Source: Balneolaceae bacterium (GTDB lineage Bacteria; Bacteroidota; Rhodothermia; Balneolales; Balneolaceae). From it: 64,000 bases of DNA. Made by a program: the position numbers and the translations under genes. The stretch lies in assembly GCA_007693745.1 (NCBI GenBank), contig REDA01000044.1:28856-92855 (forward strand), read 5' to 3'. The notes beneath the pieces are model-generated. The model saw only the letters and a program-made list of their open reading frames with translations. It had not been told where the DNA came from and ran no database searches. How positions within the stretch are numbered: position 1 is the stretch's first letter; each line of letters begins with the position of its first letter. This document shows, one piece after another, positions 48,157-57,740 of the stretch.

Positions 48157-49185
48157 ATGACAATACGACATTGCCCGGGCTGCTCACATTCATCAGAAGG
48201 TGAACGTGTACTCATAAACGGAGGGAAGAATCCCTCATCCTGTCATTTTCTGATTTTCTCTCTTTTCCTTTTTCTCCTGTTCGCCAACGGTTGCCGTACT
48301 ACCGAACCCGCAGCAGGGGTGCACAATCAGGCACCTGCCACCGCAATGGATACTGCCGCTATGGAAGAGCTCTACTGGGATCGGATCCAACAGTCGAGAG
48401 CCCGATTCACCGACGCCGATGTTGAATTCATGACGCATATGATTGAACATCACGCCCAGGCACTGATTATGTCGGCACTCGCGCCGGAAAACGGTGCCAG
48501 TGCTGCTGTTCAACGGCTTGCCGCCCGTATCATCAATGCACAGGAGGGCGAAATTGAAACCATGCAGAAATGGCTCCGCGACCGCGGACAGGCGGTTCCG
48601 GAGGTCCATATCGACGGCTTGATCCTTACGGTGCAGCCGGTGGATCCAAATGAGAGATTTGTACAGGGTATCATTCGTCACCCTCAGGATCACTCGCACA
48701 CAGGCCACTCTCATCACGGTTCGGATTCAGATATGGCTGCAGACCACAGCAACCACATCGGCCACCATCACTCTGCCGGCAGTGAGTCTGCAGAGCACCA
48801 TCACGAAACCGATCACCACAGCGGTCAACATGAGGATGCGACAGAAGCGCATTCGGAAGACCATTCAAACGGTCATTCTGCTCATACAGAAACCGGTCAT
48901 GATCACAGCACCATGCACCATGGCCATCATCACTCCATGCCAGGGATGCTTACCCAGGAGCAGCTAAATGAACTGGGTGCTGCGCGCGACAGAGAATTTG
49001 ACCGTCTGTTTCTTGCCTATATGATTGAACATCATGAAGGAGCCGTGATCATGGTTCAGGATCTGTTTGCGGCAGACGGAGCGGCTCTGGACAATGAATC
49101 GTTTGATCTCGCATCGGGCATCCATGCCGAACAGGTCACTGAAATTGAGCGCATGCGGCTGATGCTCGACGAAATCACAGACTAA
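48157..49185 (+). CDS. DUF305 lipoprotein with large histidine-rich insert
   Basis: The frame is open from 48052, but I prefer the ATG at 48157; even so the lipobox LLFANGC lies about 46 residues in, so the start is uncertain. The protein has the two halves of the DUF305 four-helix domain: DVEFMTHMIEHHAQALIMSAL and FDRLFLAYMIEHHEGAVIMVQDLF. Between them is a ~87-residue segment (48679-48939) with 28 histidines, also rich in Asp, Glu and Ser. DUF305 proteins are often found with copper or silver resistance, and CopM of cyanobacteria binds copper. The insert should bind many metal ions. The LVIVD lipoprotein follows 51 bases downstream. Confidence 0.82.
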   Translation: MTIRHCPGCSHSSEGERVLINGGKNPSSCHFLIFSLFLFLLFANGCRTTEPAAGVHNQAPATAMDTAAMEELYWDRIQQSRARFTDADVEFMTHMIEHHAQALIMSALAPENGASAAVQRLAARIINAQEGEIETMQKWLRDRGQAVPEVHIDGLILTVQPVDPNERFVQGIIRHPQDHSHTGHSHHGSDSDMAADHSNHIGHHHSAGSESAEHHHETDHHSGQHEDATEAHSEDHSNGHSAHTETGHDHSTMHHGHHHSMPGMLTQEQLNELGAARDREFDRLFLAYMIEHHEGAVIMVQDLFAADGAALDNESFDLASGIHAEQVTEIERMRLMLDEITD

Positions 49186-49236
49186 GCCTCAATAAATAAC
49201 CCCATCTAACTCCTAATCAAAACAGTACCAGACAAC

Positions 49237-51228
49237 ATGAACTCTCCCTCACTCCTTCTTACCTTTCTGATTTCCGGACTGCTTCTTGCAGCCGGTTGTG
49301 TATCCACCCATGAAATTGAAATGGCTGAACAGGCCGGCATTTCCGACTATACACCTCTCAAAACCTTTGCTGAGGCCGATCGACCCTATCCCGATCCGCG
49401 TGTTGGCCTGGCTCCGGGTGTGTTTGACGCCGAAGAGACCATCTGGAACCTGCGTCTGCTTTCGAATACTCCTCCGCCCGACGACTTTATCGGCTCCTTT
49501 GGTACAGACCTCGCATTTAAGGATAACTACGCCTTTCAGGGCAATTACAACGGGTTTATGGTCTGGGATATCTCCGATCCGGCCAATCCGGAACTGGTTG
49601 TAGAGTATCTCTGCCCCGCTTCACAGAGCGATGTCTCCGTCTATGGTGATCTTCTGTTTGTTTCCGGCGAAGGACTGGAAGGCCGGCTCGACTGCGGCAC
49701 GGAAGGTGTTCAGACACGGGTGAGTGAAGAGCGCCTTCGGGGGATCCGTATTTTTGATATCTCAGACATCTACAACCCGCTCTACATCTCCAATGTACAG
49801 ACCTGCAGAGGCTCACATACCCATTCGGTTCTGGTAGATCCCAATGATGATGAAAACGTCTATGTCTATGTGTCCGGATCTGCTCCGGTGCGTCCTGATG
49901 AAGAACTTCCCGGCTGTTCAAGTGCTCTCCCTGAGGATGACCCGGACTCAGCCCTCTTCAGAATAGAAGTGATCAAAGTACCCCTGGCCAATCCGGAACT
50001 GGCAGCCATTGCCAATTCTCCCCGGATCTTTGAGGATCTGACGGCCCCTCCGGTTCACGGCCTTGCACCCGAAGACCTTCTTGTCATTGAACGCGCCAGA
50101 GAAGCCGGAGCCTTCATCGCCAATTTCGGATCCGGTGAAAGAGTGGTACCTGGCGGACTCATACGTACATTCCTGAATCAGATTGTGGAGGAACGGGGCG
50201 GTGAATCCGCTACGGCCGAAGATACACTTGCACTTCGGGAAAACCTGCAGGAAAAAGTGGATGATTTTCTCAGAACCCGCGGGCGTGGACTGGCCGACCG
50301 CGGGCCCAACCAGTGCCATGACATCACACTCTATCCCGAACTTGGTCTGGCCGGCGGAGCCTGCGAAGGGTATGGCCTTCTGCTGGATATTTCAGATCCG
50401 GTGAACCCTGTGCGTATTGATGCCGTAGCCGACTCCAACTTTGCCTACTGGCACTCCGCCACCTTCAACAACGATGGGACTACGGTTCTTTTCACCGATG
50501 AGTGGGGTGGAGGAACCCAGGCCAAATGCCGCGAAACCGATCCGATGGAGTGGGGAGCCAATGCTATTTACACCATCGTGGACGGAAAGATGGAGTTTCA
50601 GAGTTACTTCAAGATGCCCGCACCGCAAACTGCACAGGAAAACTGTGTGGCTCACAACGGTTCCATGATTCCTGTGCCCGGAAGAGATATTATGGTACAA
50701 TCCTGGTATCAGGGGGGAGTAAACGTCTTTGACTTTACGGATCCTGCCAATCCGGTTGAAATAGCTTACCACGACCGCGGGCCGTTGAGTGCCGACCGTC
50801 TGGAAGTAGGCGGAAGCTGGTCGATCTACTGGTATAACGGGTTTCTGGTTAATTCCGACATTGCAAGGGGGCTCGACATCTTTGAACTGGTACCCAGTGA
50901 TTTTCTCACCGAGAATGAAATTGCAGCCTCCAATACCGTCCGCCTCAACTATTTCAATCCACAGGGGCAACCCCGGTTTGTCTGGCCGCCCTCTTTCGCA
51001 AAAGCCAAAGCCTATCTGGATCAGCTCGAACGCGAGCGTCAGCTTGATCTTACTGTGATTCAGCAGCTGAGAAGTGCCGTCAGTGAGGCGGAAGCTGCAC
51101 CCGGCCGGGAGCAGTCCGCCCTTCTGACCCGCCTGTCAGAAGAGGTACGTGGACTCTCTGCTGCATCCTCCAATGCTTCCAAAGTAAATACACTGGCCGA
51201 TACACTAAAAGATCTGGCCTCCTCGTAA
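49237..51228 (+). CDS. LVIVD-repeat beta-propeller-like lipoprotein
   Basis: A 663-residue lipoprotein (lipobox LLAAGC, Cys21). Residues ~70-560 contain LVIVD-type repeats with the recurring pattern WDISDPANPELV, IFDISDIYNPLYIS, LLDISDPVNPVRI and VFDFTDPANPVEI, which are expected to form a beta-propeller. The C-terminal ~60 residues form an alanine-rich amphipathic helix (ERERQLDLTVIQQLRSAVSEAEAAPG). The function of LVIVD lipoproteins is not known. It is co-directional with and 51 bases behind the DUF305 gene, so the pair may handle metals or surface structures together. A hairpin follows the stop codon. Confidence 0.82.
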   Translation: MNSPSLLLTFLISGLLLAAGCVSTHEIEMAEQAGISDYTPLKTFAEADRPYPDPRVGLAPGVFDAEETIWNLRLLSNTPPPDDFIGSFGTDLAFKDNYAFQGNYNGFMVWDISDPANPELVVEYLCPASQSDVSVYGDLLFVSGEGLEGRLDCGTEGVQTRVSEERLRGIRIFDISDIYNPLYISNVQTCRGSHTHSVLVDPNDDENVYVYVSGSAPVRPDEELPGCSSALPEDDPDSALFRIEVIKVPLANPELAAIANSPRIFEDLTAPPVHGLAPEDLLVIERAREAGAFIANFGSGERVVPGGLIRTFLNQIVEERGGESATAEDTLALRENLQEKVDDFLRTRGRGLADRGPNQCHDITLYPELGLAGGACEGYGLLLDISDPVNPVRIDAVADSNFAYWHSATFNNDGTTVLFTDEWGGGTQAKCRETDPMEWGANAIYTIVDGKMEFQSYFKMPAPQTAQENCVAHNGSMIPVPGRDIMVQSWYQGGVNVFDFTDPANPVEIAYHDRGPLSADRLEVGGSWSIYWYNGFLVNSDIARGLDIFELVPSDFLTENEIAASNTVRLNYFNPQGQPRFVWPPSFAKAKAYLDQLERERQLDLTVIQQLRSAVSEAEAAPGREQSALLTRLSEEVRGLSAASSNASKVNTLADTLKDLASS

Positions 51229-51245
51229 TACCGGATGAAAAATAA

Positions 51246-51278
51246 GCAGCGCCTTCTTTCTGCAACCGAAGGCGCTGC
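51246..51278 (+). terminator. Hairpin after the LVIVD gene, possible terminator
   Basis: A perfect 11-bp stem GCAGCGCCTTC/GAAGGCGCTGC (51246-51256 with 51268-51278) with an 11-base loop, 18 bases past the stop codon. There is no T tract, so it may act as an RNA-stabilising structure rather than an intrinsic terminator. Confidence 0.5.
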
Positions 51279-51519
51279 ATCACCGGTTCTCAGCAACTCC
51301 ACAGAAGAGGGAAGAGCACGCAACAGGAGAGTTGAAATTGTAGAACGATAAAAAAGTTCTAACCCAATTCTTGATAAGATCTTCAAAACTCACAGGAATT
51401 CTGTATCCTTTTGCTGTCGTTGATATTTTAAATCCAACCGTCAGACGATGGCAAATAGCAAAATCATTTCTTTTTATCAGGCCGATGGAGAGTGAAACAG
51501 AAAATAGAAGAACTGCGCC

Positions 51520-52965
51520 ATGAAGTATGAATATGATATGATCGTGATAGGGGGCGGCGCTGCCGGACTCACAGCCTCGGGGGTTGCGGTGAGTTTGGGA
51601 GCAAAAACCATGATGATTGAAAAAGAAAAACTCGGCGGCGACTGTACCTGGCACGGCTGTGTGCCCAGTAAAGTGCTTCTGAATCTGGGTAAAAAAGCGG
51701 CTCTTTCCGGAAAACCGGCAGCGTTCGCCGGGGTGAGACAGAAGCTCGACTCCATCCGGCAGGAGATCTATATGGATGCTGACCATCCGGATAAATTCCG
51801 GCAAATGGGTATCGATGTGGAAGAGGGTGAAGCGGTGTTCACCGACAGCCATACCCTGCGAATCCAAAACAAAAAAGGACTCCTTCGCGAAGTGTCATCA
51901 CGCTACATTGTAGTTGCAACCGGTGCGAAAGCTTTTGTACCGCCACTGCCGGGTCTTGATACAACTCCATACCTCACCAATCAGACGTTGTTTGAACTTG
52001 AAAGTCTGCCGAAGAGTATGATTATTGTAGGTGGCGGACCCATTGGCACCGAGATGGCTCAGGCTTTTCAACATCTTGGAACTCGGGTCATCGTTGTGGA
52101 CCCGTCTGACCGCATCCTTGTGAAGGATCACCCGGAACTGACATCCATACTGAAAAAACATCTGCAAACCGAAGGTGTAGAGTATGAATTAGAGGCTGAA
52201 GTAGTCTCCGTGAAGGGAAATACAGCATCCGTGGAGGTTACCATTGAAAGAGATGGAAATACCAAGGTTCTTAAAGCCGATAAATTGCTGATGGCAACCG
52301 GCCGCCGTGCCAATTTTGAATCGCTGAACCTTGAAGAAGCCGGCGTAAAAACCGGCCGGACCGGCATTACGGTAAATGAAAAGTGTCGTACCAATGTGAA
52401 ACATATCTATGCCATCGGTGATGTTACCGGCCGCTACCAGTTTACACATATGTCGGAGCATATGGCCAAAGTAGCCGTGAGCAACGCGCTGTTGAAGATA
52501 CCCATGAAAATCGATCATAACCACGTTCCCTGGGTTACCTATACAGAACCGGAACTTGCACATGTGGGAGCCACTCCTCAGCAGCTTGGTGCAAAAGGCA
52601 TTCGATACGAAACCTACAAGTTTCCCTATAAAATGATAGACCGGGCAATCACCGATGAAAAAACAGAAGGCTGGATCTTTGTGTACGCCAAAAAACTGAC
52701 TGGAAAAATCCTTGGAGCCGATATTCTCGGTGCTCATGCCGGGGAACTGATCAGTCAGTATGCCCTGGCCATGAAAAACGGCGTGACCCTCAAAAATATG
52801 GCCGACACGATTTATCCCTATCCCACTTACGCCCTTGGAGCAAGACGCGCGGCGGATCAGTGGTATGTAAGAAATCAGAGTGTTGGGGTTGTAAAATGGA
52901 TCCGGCGCATCTTCGGCTATCGCGGACCGTTACCGGATCTGAGTAATCCCGATAAAATTGTTTAG
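51520..52965 (+). CDS. FAD-dependent disulfide oxidoreductase (mercuric-reductase/dihydrolipoamide-dehydrogenase family)
   Basis: A 481-residue class I pyridine-nucleotide-disulfide oxidoreductase. FAD motif [15 protein letters not shown] at the N-terminus; redox disulfide [13 protein letters not shown] (Cys42, Cys47); NAD(P)H motif [23 protein letters not shown] (about 170); second FAD motif [25 protein letters not shown] (about 300). The dimerisation domain ends in [17 protein letters not shown]. The histidine-proline pair usual in the lipoamide active site is replaced by YPYPT, as in mercuric-reductase-like flavoproteins of unknown substrate. There is no N-terminal heavy-metal domain and no C-terminal vicinal cysteine pair, so mercury reduction is doubtful. 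It is convergent with the antiporter gene. Confidence 0.88.
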
Positions 52966-53019
52966 AATCAGAGTTGCCACATTCCGGCTCACACATATTC
53001 ATTCCCGACAAGCCTTCCG

Positions 53020-54552
53020 CTAATCCTCAGCAATACTCAGGTTAGCCAGCGTCTCCCCCATCTGTGCAGCGGGTACCAGAACAGGTTCCCCACCGGATTC
53101 TTTTACCAATTCTGCCTCGCGAATATTTTGAGTCAGTACCCGGATGATCCCTTCGTACTTTTTCTTTCGAACCTGTTCCACAATAAATGTTTTGGTATAG
53201 ATATCACCAGACATGGCAATCAAAATCGTTTTCACTTTTTTCATGTCCAGTTCTTCCCAAAAGTAAGCGTCCTGGGCGTCGGCATAAAGCACACGGCACC
53301 CCTCATCAATTAACTCCTTCACTCTATCCGGATTGATATCAATACCCACAGCGGATTCATTCTGTTCCCGAAACCGCTTCAGCGCAGAGACACCGGTCTC
53401 ACCCAGTCCGATTACCAAATACCTCGCTGCACCCAACGAAACCGGCTGGTGATCCGGATGTTTCACTTTCCGCTCAAAGGTTCGAAGAACAGGGTTGGAT
53501 AGTTGCCAGAGTAGATCTTCGTAACGAACCAGAATGGCATTGATCACATAAGAAATCGCGGTCAAAAGCCCTAAAATAACCATCATTTCCTGGGATATTA
53601 TTCCGGTTGATGCAGCCACCGCTCCGGCAATCAGGGTGAATTCGCTGTAGGCTGTAAGCGTAATCGTGGTAAGAAAACCGGTTCGAGACCTAAGTTTAAA
53701 CGCCATAAAGAGCCCAAAGAACACCAGAGCCTTTACTGGTAAAAGAAGCAGAAGAATTCCAATAAAGCGAAATCCGTCGGCATCGGGAAAGCCAGCAAGC
53801 CCGATTTCCAGAAAGAAGCCGACCAGAAAAGCTTCCTTGATTCCCCAGATTTTTTTCTCGAGCTCCTCTGCTTTCTGATCATTCACAAGCAACATTCCCA
53901 TCACCAGGGCTCCCAGTTCACCACTCAGGTTAACAAACTCGAAAAGAGCACTCCCTCCAACCGCCAGTGAAAGTGCCATCAGAAGAAGAAGTTCATCACG
54001 TTCAATGGTCAGCAGCAGCTTAGACAGCAGCGGACGGATGAATGGCAGTCCCAGCAACAGGGCTGCCCAGGGAGACGGAATCCCACCACCGGCATAGGCA
54101 ATAATTGCGATGGCAACGATATCCTGCACTATTAAAATTCCGATTGCAAGCCGTCCGTAATAGGAGCTGAGCTCATTCCTTGCTTCCAGCCCTTTTGCAG
54201 CCAGAACCGTACTGGAAAAACCTAGAGTAATCGAAACAATCAAAGCGGCTTCCGGATTGAGCCCGAAATAGAGTGATACAGGAAAGAAGATCACCGTAGA
54301 AACAGCCAGGTGAATGAGCCCCACCCCAAGCACCTCTTTTTGCAGTATATTTTCCACCCGGATATGCAATCCCACAGTGAAAAGCAGGAATATCACTCCA
54401 AGATGTGCGATTTCATGTAAAATACTCCCTGCCTCATAAGAGGTAAATGAAAGGGCTATACCAGCTAAAAGATAACCCACCAGCGGGGGAATATGAATCC
54501 GGTTCAACAGAAAACCGAGCATGAAAGCCAGGCCAATCCAAACAATGTCCAT
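53020..54552 (-). CDS. KefB-like cation/proton antiporter with TrkA-N domain
   Basis: A 510-residue CPA2-family membrane protein. About 12 helices span residues 5-340 (GLAFMLGFLLNRIHIPPLVGYLLAGIALSF; LGFSSTVLAAKGLEARNEL; GELGALVMGMLLVND). The C-terminal cytosolic RCK/TrkA-N domain (about 375-495) carries the nucleotide-binding motif YLVIGLGETGVSALKRF. These transporters exchange K+ or Na+ for protons and are gated by nucleotides or redox ligands bound at the RCK domain. It is smaller than E. coli KefB and has no TrkA-C domain. It stands alone, converging on the flavoprotein gene with 54 bases between. Confidence 0.88.
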   Translation of the reverse strand: MDIVWIGLAFMLGFLLNRIHIPPLVGYLLAGIALSFTSYEAGSILHEIAHLGVIFLLFTVGLHIRVENILQKEVLGVGLIHLAVSTVIFFPVSLYFGLNPEAALIVSITLGFSSTVLAAKGLEARNELSSYYGRLAIGILIVQDIVAIAIIAYAGGGIPSPWAALLLGLPFIRPLLSKLLLTIERDELLLLMALSLAVGGSALFEFVNLSGELGALVMGMLLVNDQKAEELEKKIWGIKEAFLVGFFLEIGLAGFPDADGFRFIGILLLLLPVKALVFFGLFMAFKLRSRTGFLTTITLTAYSEFTLIAGAVAASTGIISQEMMVILGLLTAISYVINAILVRYEDLLWQLSNPVLRTFERKVKHPDHQPVSLGAARYLVIGLGETGVSALKRFREQNESAVGIDINPDRVKELIDEGCRVLYADAQDAYFWEELDMKKVKTILIAMSGDIYTKTFIVEQVRKKKYEGIIRVLTQNIREAELVKESGGEPVLVPAAQMGETLANLSIAED

Positions 54553-54819
54553 AAAACTGAATTATTAAATTCTACGGGTAAATAATAGACAATTGCTGGG
54601 TCTCATAAAAATCCACCCCTGTTTCCTTCCTGGTTCTTTCTATGCGGTTCATTTAAACCCGGAAATTATTACAGAGGGGGCTTTGAAAAACGGTAAAAGA
54701 GCTCAGCGACCAGAGAATCAGCATGCTTAATTCTTGCTGTAAGCTGCTTGAAAATAGCATTTTTGAAATGACTTCCTATTGCCACTTGATGATGTCACTG
54801 TTTTTTCAGAAACCGTGTC

Positions 54820-55878
54820 TCATTTCGTGACCTGCCTGTCGTACATCTGAAAGGTATTGTCCAGCTGAGTCGAACTTTCGCGGACATTGAGGCTGACCGG
54901 CACCAGGTTCGTGTAGCCGATATGATGTGCATCCGTTCTCTTTTCGAGCCTGTTGAAAATCAACTCCAGCGTTTTTTTACCGAGCAGCCCATAAGGTGTG
55001 TTCACCGATGTAATGGTTGGGGTGTAGAGGGTTGAGGCAGGCAGATCATCAAACCCTGCCACAGCCACATCCCCCGGTATATGGACACCATCGCGAAGCC
55101 CACTGTGCATAAACCCCAAAGCCATGCTGTCGTTACTGCAAAATACTGCATCTGCTTTCATCTCCTGTTTTCTGAAATCATCATAGGCAGCGCGCCCCTG
55201 CTGAAAAGAAAAATCACCATTGTACTGCCAGAGAAGGTTCATGCTGTCTGAGGTAAGAACATAATCGATAAAACCGCTCTTGCGAAGCATCGCTTCCGAC
55301 TGGTTTACAGGACCAATAATGATACCCACGTTCCGAAATCCTCTCTCCTCGAAATGCCTTGCAACAAGATAGCCTCCCCTGTAGTTGTCGAACGTTACTG
55401 TGTCCAGTACGGGATTGGCAATGGGCGCAATGGAAACCACCGGAAAATCAGCAGGCAGCCTTTCCAGCAACTCCATATAATCGGAAGATTTAAGTTCCGG
55501 CAGGAAAAGTACGGCAGCATCGAAGCGATTCCGCTTCAATTTTGACAAAACCTGAATGACAGGCGAAGATGAGTGCGTAACACTAATCAGACTCATGGAG
55601 GCCTTCAGATCTTTTGTCGAATAATCGAAGCCCTCATAGAGAGAAGAGTAAAACTCACCAGTGTAATGTCTCGTTACCAGCGCGATGTTGATTTTATCCT
55701 TATGCTCAATCGGGGTATGAACAGAGGCCAGGGGGTAATTGAGACGATTCGCACTTTCAAAAACAATCCTCGCATTCTCTGTACTTATTTTTCCGGATTG
55801 AGAAAGGGCTCTGGAAACCGTTGATATGGAAAGCCCCGTGTCCTTTGCGATGTGTTTGAGAGTAACCTTTTTAATCAT
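54820..55878 (-). CDS. LacI-family transcriptional regulator
   Basis: A 352-residue LacI/GalR regulator. The N-terminal HTH (TLKHIAKDTGLSISTVSRALSQSGKIS) is followed by the hinge helix, and the periplasmic-binding-protein-like ligand domain spans about 65-340 (INIALVTRHYTGEF; GYLVARHFEERGFRNVGIIIGP; DAVFCSNDSMALGFMHSGLRDG; GDVAVAGFDDLPASTLYTPTITSV). It is divergent from the glycosidase/symporter operon across a ~500-base region that contains a candidate operator at 56101-56112, so it most likely represses that operon until an oligosaccharide binds. Confidence 0.9.
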   Translation of the reverse strand: MIKKVTLKHIAKDTGLSISTVSRALSQSGKISTENARIVFESANRLNYPLASVHTPIEHKDKINIALVTRHYTGEFYSSLYEGFDYSTKDLKASMSLISVTHSSSPVIQVLSKLKRNRFDAAVLFLPELKSSDYMELLERLPADFPVVSIAPIANPVLDTVTFDNYRGGYLVARHFEERGFRNVGIIIGPVNQSEAMLRKSGFIDYVLTSDSMNLLWQYNGDFSFQQGRAAYDDFRKQEMKADAVFCSNDSMALGFMHSGLRDGVHIPGDVAVAGFDDLPASTLYTPTITSVNTPYGLLGKKTLELIFNRLEKRTDAHHIGYTNLVPVSLNVRESSTQLDNTFQMYDRQVTK

Positions 55879-56383
55879 AATGGTTCACAGTGATTGATAT
55901 CCTCAAAAAATGGAAAATTTTTCTCAGGAAAACTATTCAGAATTGATAAATATCCTGTATCCGAAAGAATTTGAATGAAATTTTTTCTCACTAACCGTTT
56001 TATACAAGCACTTTTATTCCTCAACTTAAAACTATGAAGTCCCACTAAACCGGGTTAAACTCTTGACTCACTTTATAATTTAATAAAATTTGGTCGATGG
56101 AAAAGCGCTTTTTTTCACACATTCGAGTCAACCCGCTTGAATAGAATATTATTTCAATATTGTGAAAATTATTTGCAATAAATCGGACCATTATGTAAAA
56201 TTAGATATCAGATCTGCTGTATTGCTAAACAAATCGGGAAAAGGGGCAGGCGATGGCTTTTACAATGGGTGCAAATTGGCGTCTTCAGATGATTCACAGG
56301 ACATGGAAACTGTCCGTTAAGGGTCTGTTTGCATGGTTTCAACGCGGAATGGCAGCTTTTTTTTCTTCCAATCTCCACCGGCG
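55879..56383. other. Divergent regulatory region of the glucan locus
   Basis: About 505 non-coding bases between the LacI regulator and the first glycosidase gene. The middle is very AT-rich. It contains a perfect 12-bp palindrome (56101-56112) with the central CG of LacI-family operators. An upstream in-frame ATG at 56333 exists, but the lipoprotein start at 56384 is better. Confidence 0.5.
56101..56112. promoter_or_regulatory. Candidate LacI-family operator
   Basis: The perfect palindrome AAAAGCGCTTTT has a central CG and resembles the core of CRE-type operators. It lies about 220 bases upstream of the LacI gene start and 270 bases upstream of the glycosidase gene. I saw only this one copy in the divergent region. 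Confidence 0.35.
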
Positions 56384-57682
56384 ATGAAACACTTCACCCT
56401 CTTTTCAACCATCCTGTTACTGGTTTTCTCCTGTGCCGAAATACAGGAGAAGGATCGGATAGAGGTGGTGGAGAGTTATGACGGCTGGCGTCTTCTGGTT
56501 AATGGTGAACCCCTGATGGTGAATGGAATGAACTGGGATTACTTCCCGATCGGCACCAATTACAGCTACAACCTGTGGGAGGAGTCAGATTCATTTATCG
56601 AAGAAGCTCTGGATTATGAAATGAGCCTGCTCGCGGAAATGGGTGTAAATTCTATCCGTGTTTATACCGGTATCCCCAGAAAATGGATTGAGTATATCTA
56701 TGAAAATTTCGGGATTTACACCATGCTCAATCACTCTTTTGGCCGGTACGGCCTGATGATCGACGATGAATGGATGGGCAATACAGAGTATTCGGATCCC
56801 CGTGTTCAGGAACTTTTACTGCGTGAGGTCACGGAACTTGCCGGGGAATTCAGGGGCACAAGAGGACTTCTTCTCTATCTGCTTGGCAACGAAAATAACT
56901 TCGGCCTCTTCTGGGGCGGGGCTGAAACCGAAGATATCCCAATTGCCGACAGGGAGTCGTCGATCCGGGCGCGCCATATGTACAGACTCTTCAATGAGGC
57001 TGCTGTTGCGATCAAAAGCATCGATCCGGATCGGCCCATTGCCTTCGCTAACGGCGATCTTCAGTTTCTCGATATCATTGTTGAGGAGCTGCAGGAGATC
57101 GACATATTCGGTTCAAATGTATACAGGGGTGTCACCTTTACCGACCTCTACGATCGCATCAAAAATGAATATGGAAAACCGGTTCTTCTCACGGAATTTG
57201 GCGCAGATGCGTTTAATGTGATCACGCAGCAGGAAGACCAGCAGTGTCAGGCCTACTACAAACACGGCAACTGGAAAGAAATCTATAGTCATGCCGCCGG
57301 GCTTGGAAGAGCCGGCAACTCGATCGGTGGATATACTTTTCAGTTTAGTGACGGCTGGTGGAAGTACGGGCAGTCATTTGACCTGGACGTCCACAACACC
57401 GAAGCTACCTGGTCAAACGGCGGATATGAGTGTGACTACATTCAGGGCGAAAACAACATGAATGAGGAGTGGTTTGGTATCATGGCAAAAGGGCCGGCAA
57501 AACCCTCCGGTCACTACGAACTTTTCCCCAGAGCCGCCTGGTATGTGATCCGGGAAGCCCATCGTTTCGATCCCTACGCGCCGGGTGTAACGATGGATGA
57601 GCTGAACTCTCACTTTTCTGCCATAGACCTGGACGAAGCATACCGGAAAGCAACAGCTGATAGGGAAACCACTTTAGAATAG
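56384..57682 (+). CDS. GH2-like TIM-barrel glycosidase lipoprotein
   Basis: With the start at 56384 the protein is 432 residues and begins with a lipoprotein signal (lipobox LVFSC, Cys17). The catalytic barrel resembles the GH2/GH5 clan A type: GVNSIRVYTGIPRKWIEY, a candidate acid/base Glu170 in LLYLLGNENNFG, and a candidate nucleophile Glu271 in PVLLTEFGADAF. The short N-terminal stretch WRLLVNGEPLMVNGMNWDY is the usual lead into a GH2 TIM domain without the jelly-roll. It is the first gene of a four-gene unit. The substrate is probably a beta-glucan or related glycan, but this is inferred only from the GH17-like partner. Confidence 0.8.
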   Translation: MKHFTLFSTILLLVFSCAEIQEKDRIEVVESYDGWRLLVNGEPLMVNGMNWDYFPIGTNYSYNLWEESDSFIEEALDYEMSLLAEMGVNSIRVYTGIPRKWIEYIYENFGIYTMLNHSFGRYGLMIDDEWMGNTEYSDPRVQELLLREVTELAGEFRGTRGLLLYLLGNENNFGLFWGGAETEDIPIADRESSIRARHMYRLFNEAAVAIKSIDPDRPIAFANGDLQFLDIIVEELQEIDIFGSNVYRGVTFTDLYDRIKNEYGKPVLLTEFGADAFNVITQQEDQQCQAYYKHGNWKEIYSHAAGLGRAGNSIGGYTFQFSDGWWKYGQSFDLDVHNTEATWSNGGYECDYIQGENNMNEEWFGIMAKGPAKPSGHYELFPRAAWYVIREAHRFDPYAPGVTMDELNSHFSAIDLDEAYRKATADRETTLE

Positions 57683-57740
57683 CAGCGGAAACAGAGAAAA
57701 TCATACGAATTTAAATTTTCAACAACTAAACGTTAAGGCC

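Noticed and set aside
51520..52965. Mercuric reductase (merA) assignment
   Set aside because: The N-terminal metal-binding domain and the C-terminal vicinal cysteines are absent and no mer genes are nearby, so only the broader flavoprotein family is supported.
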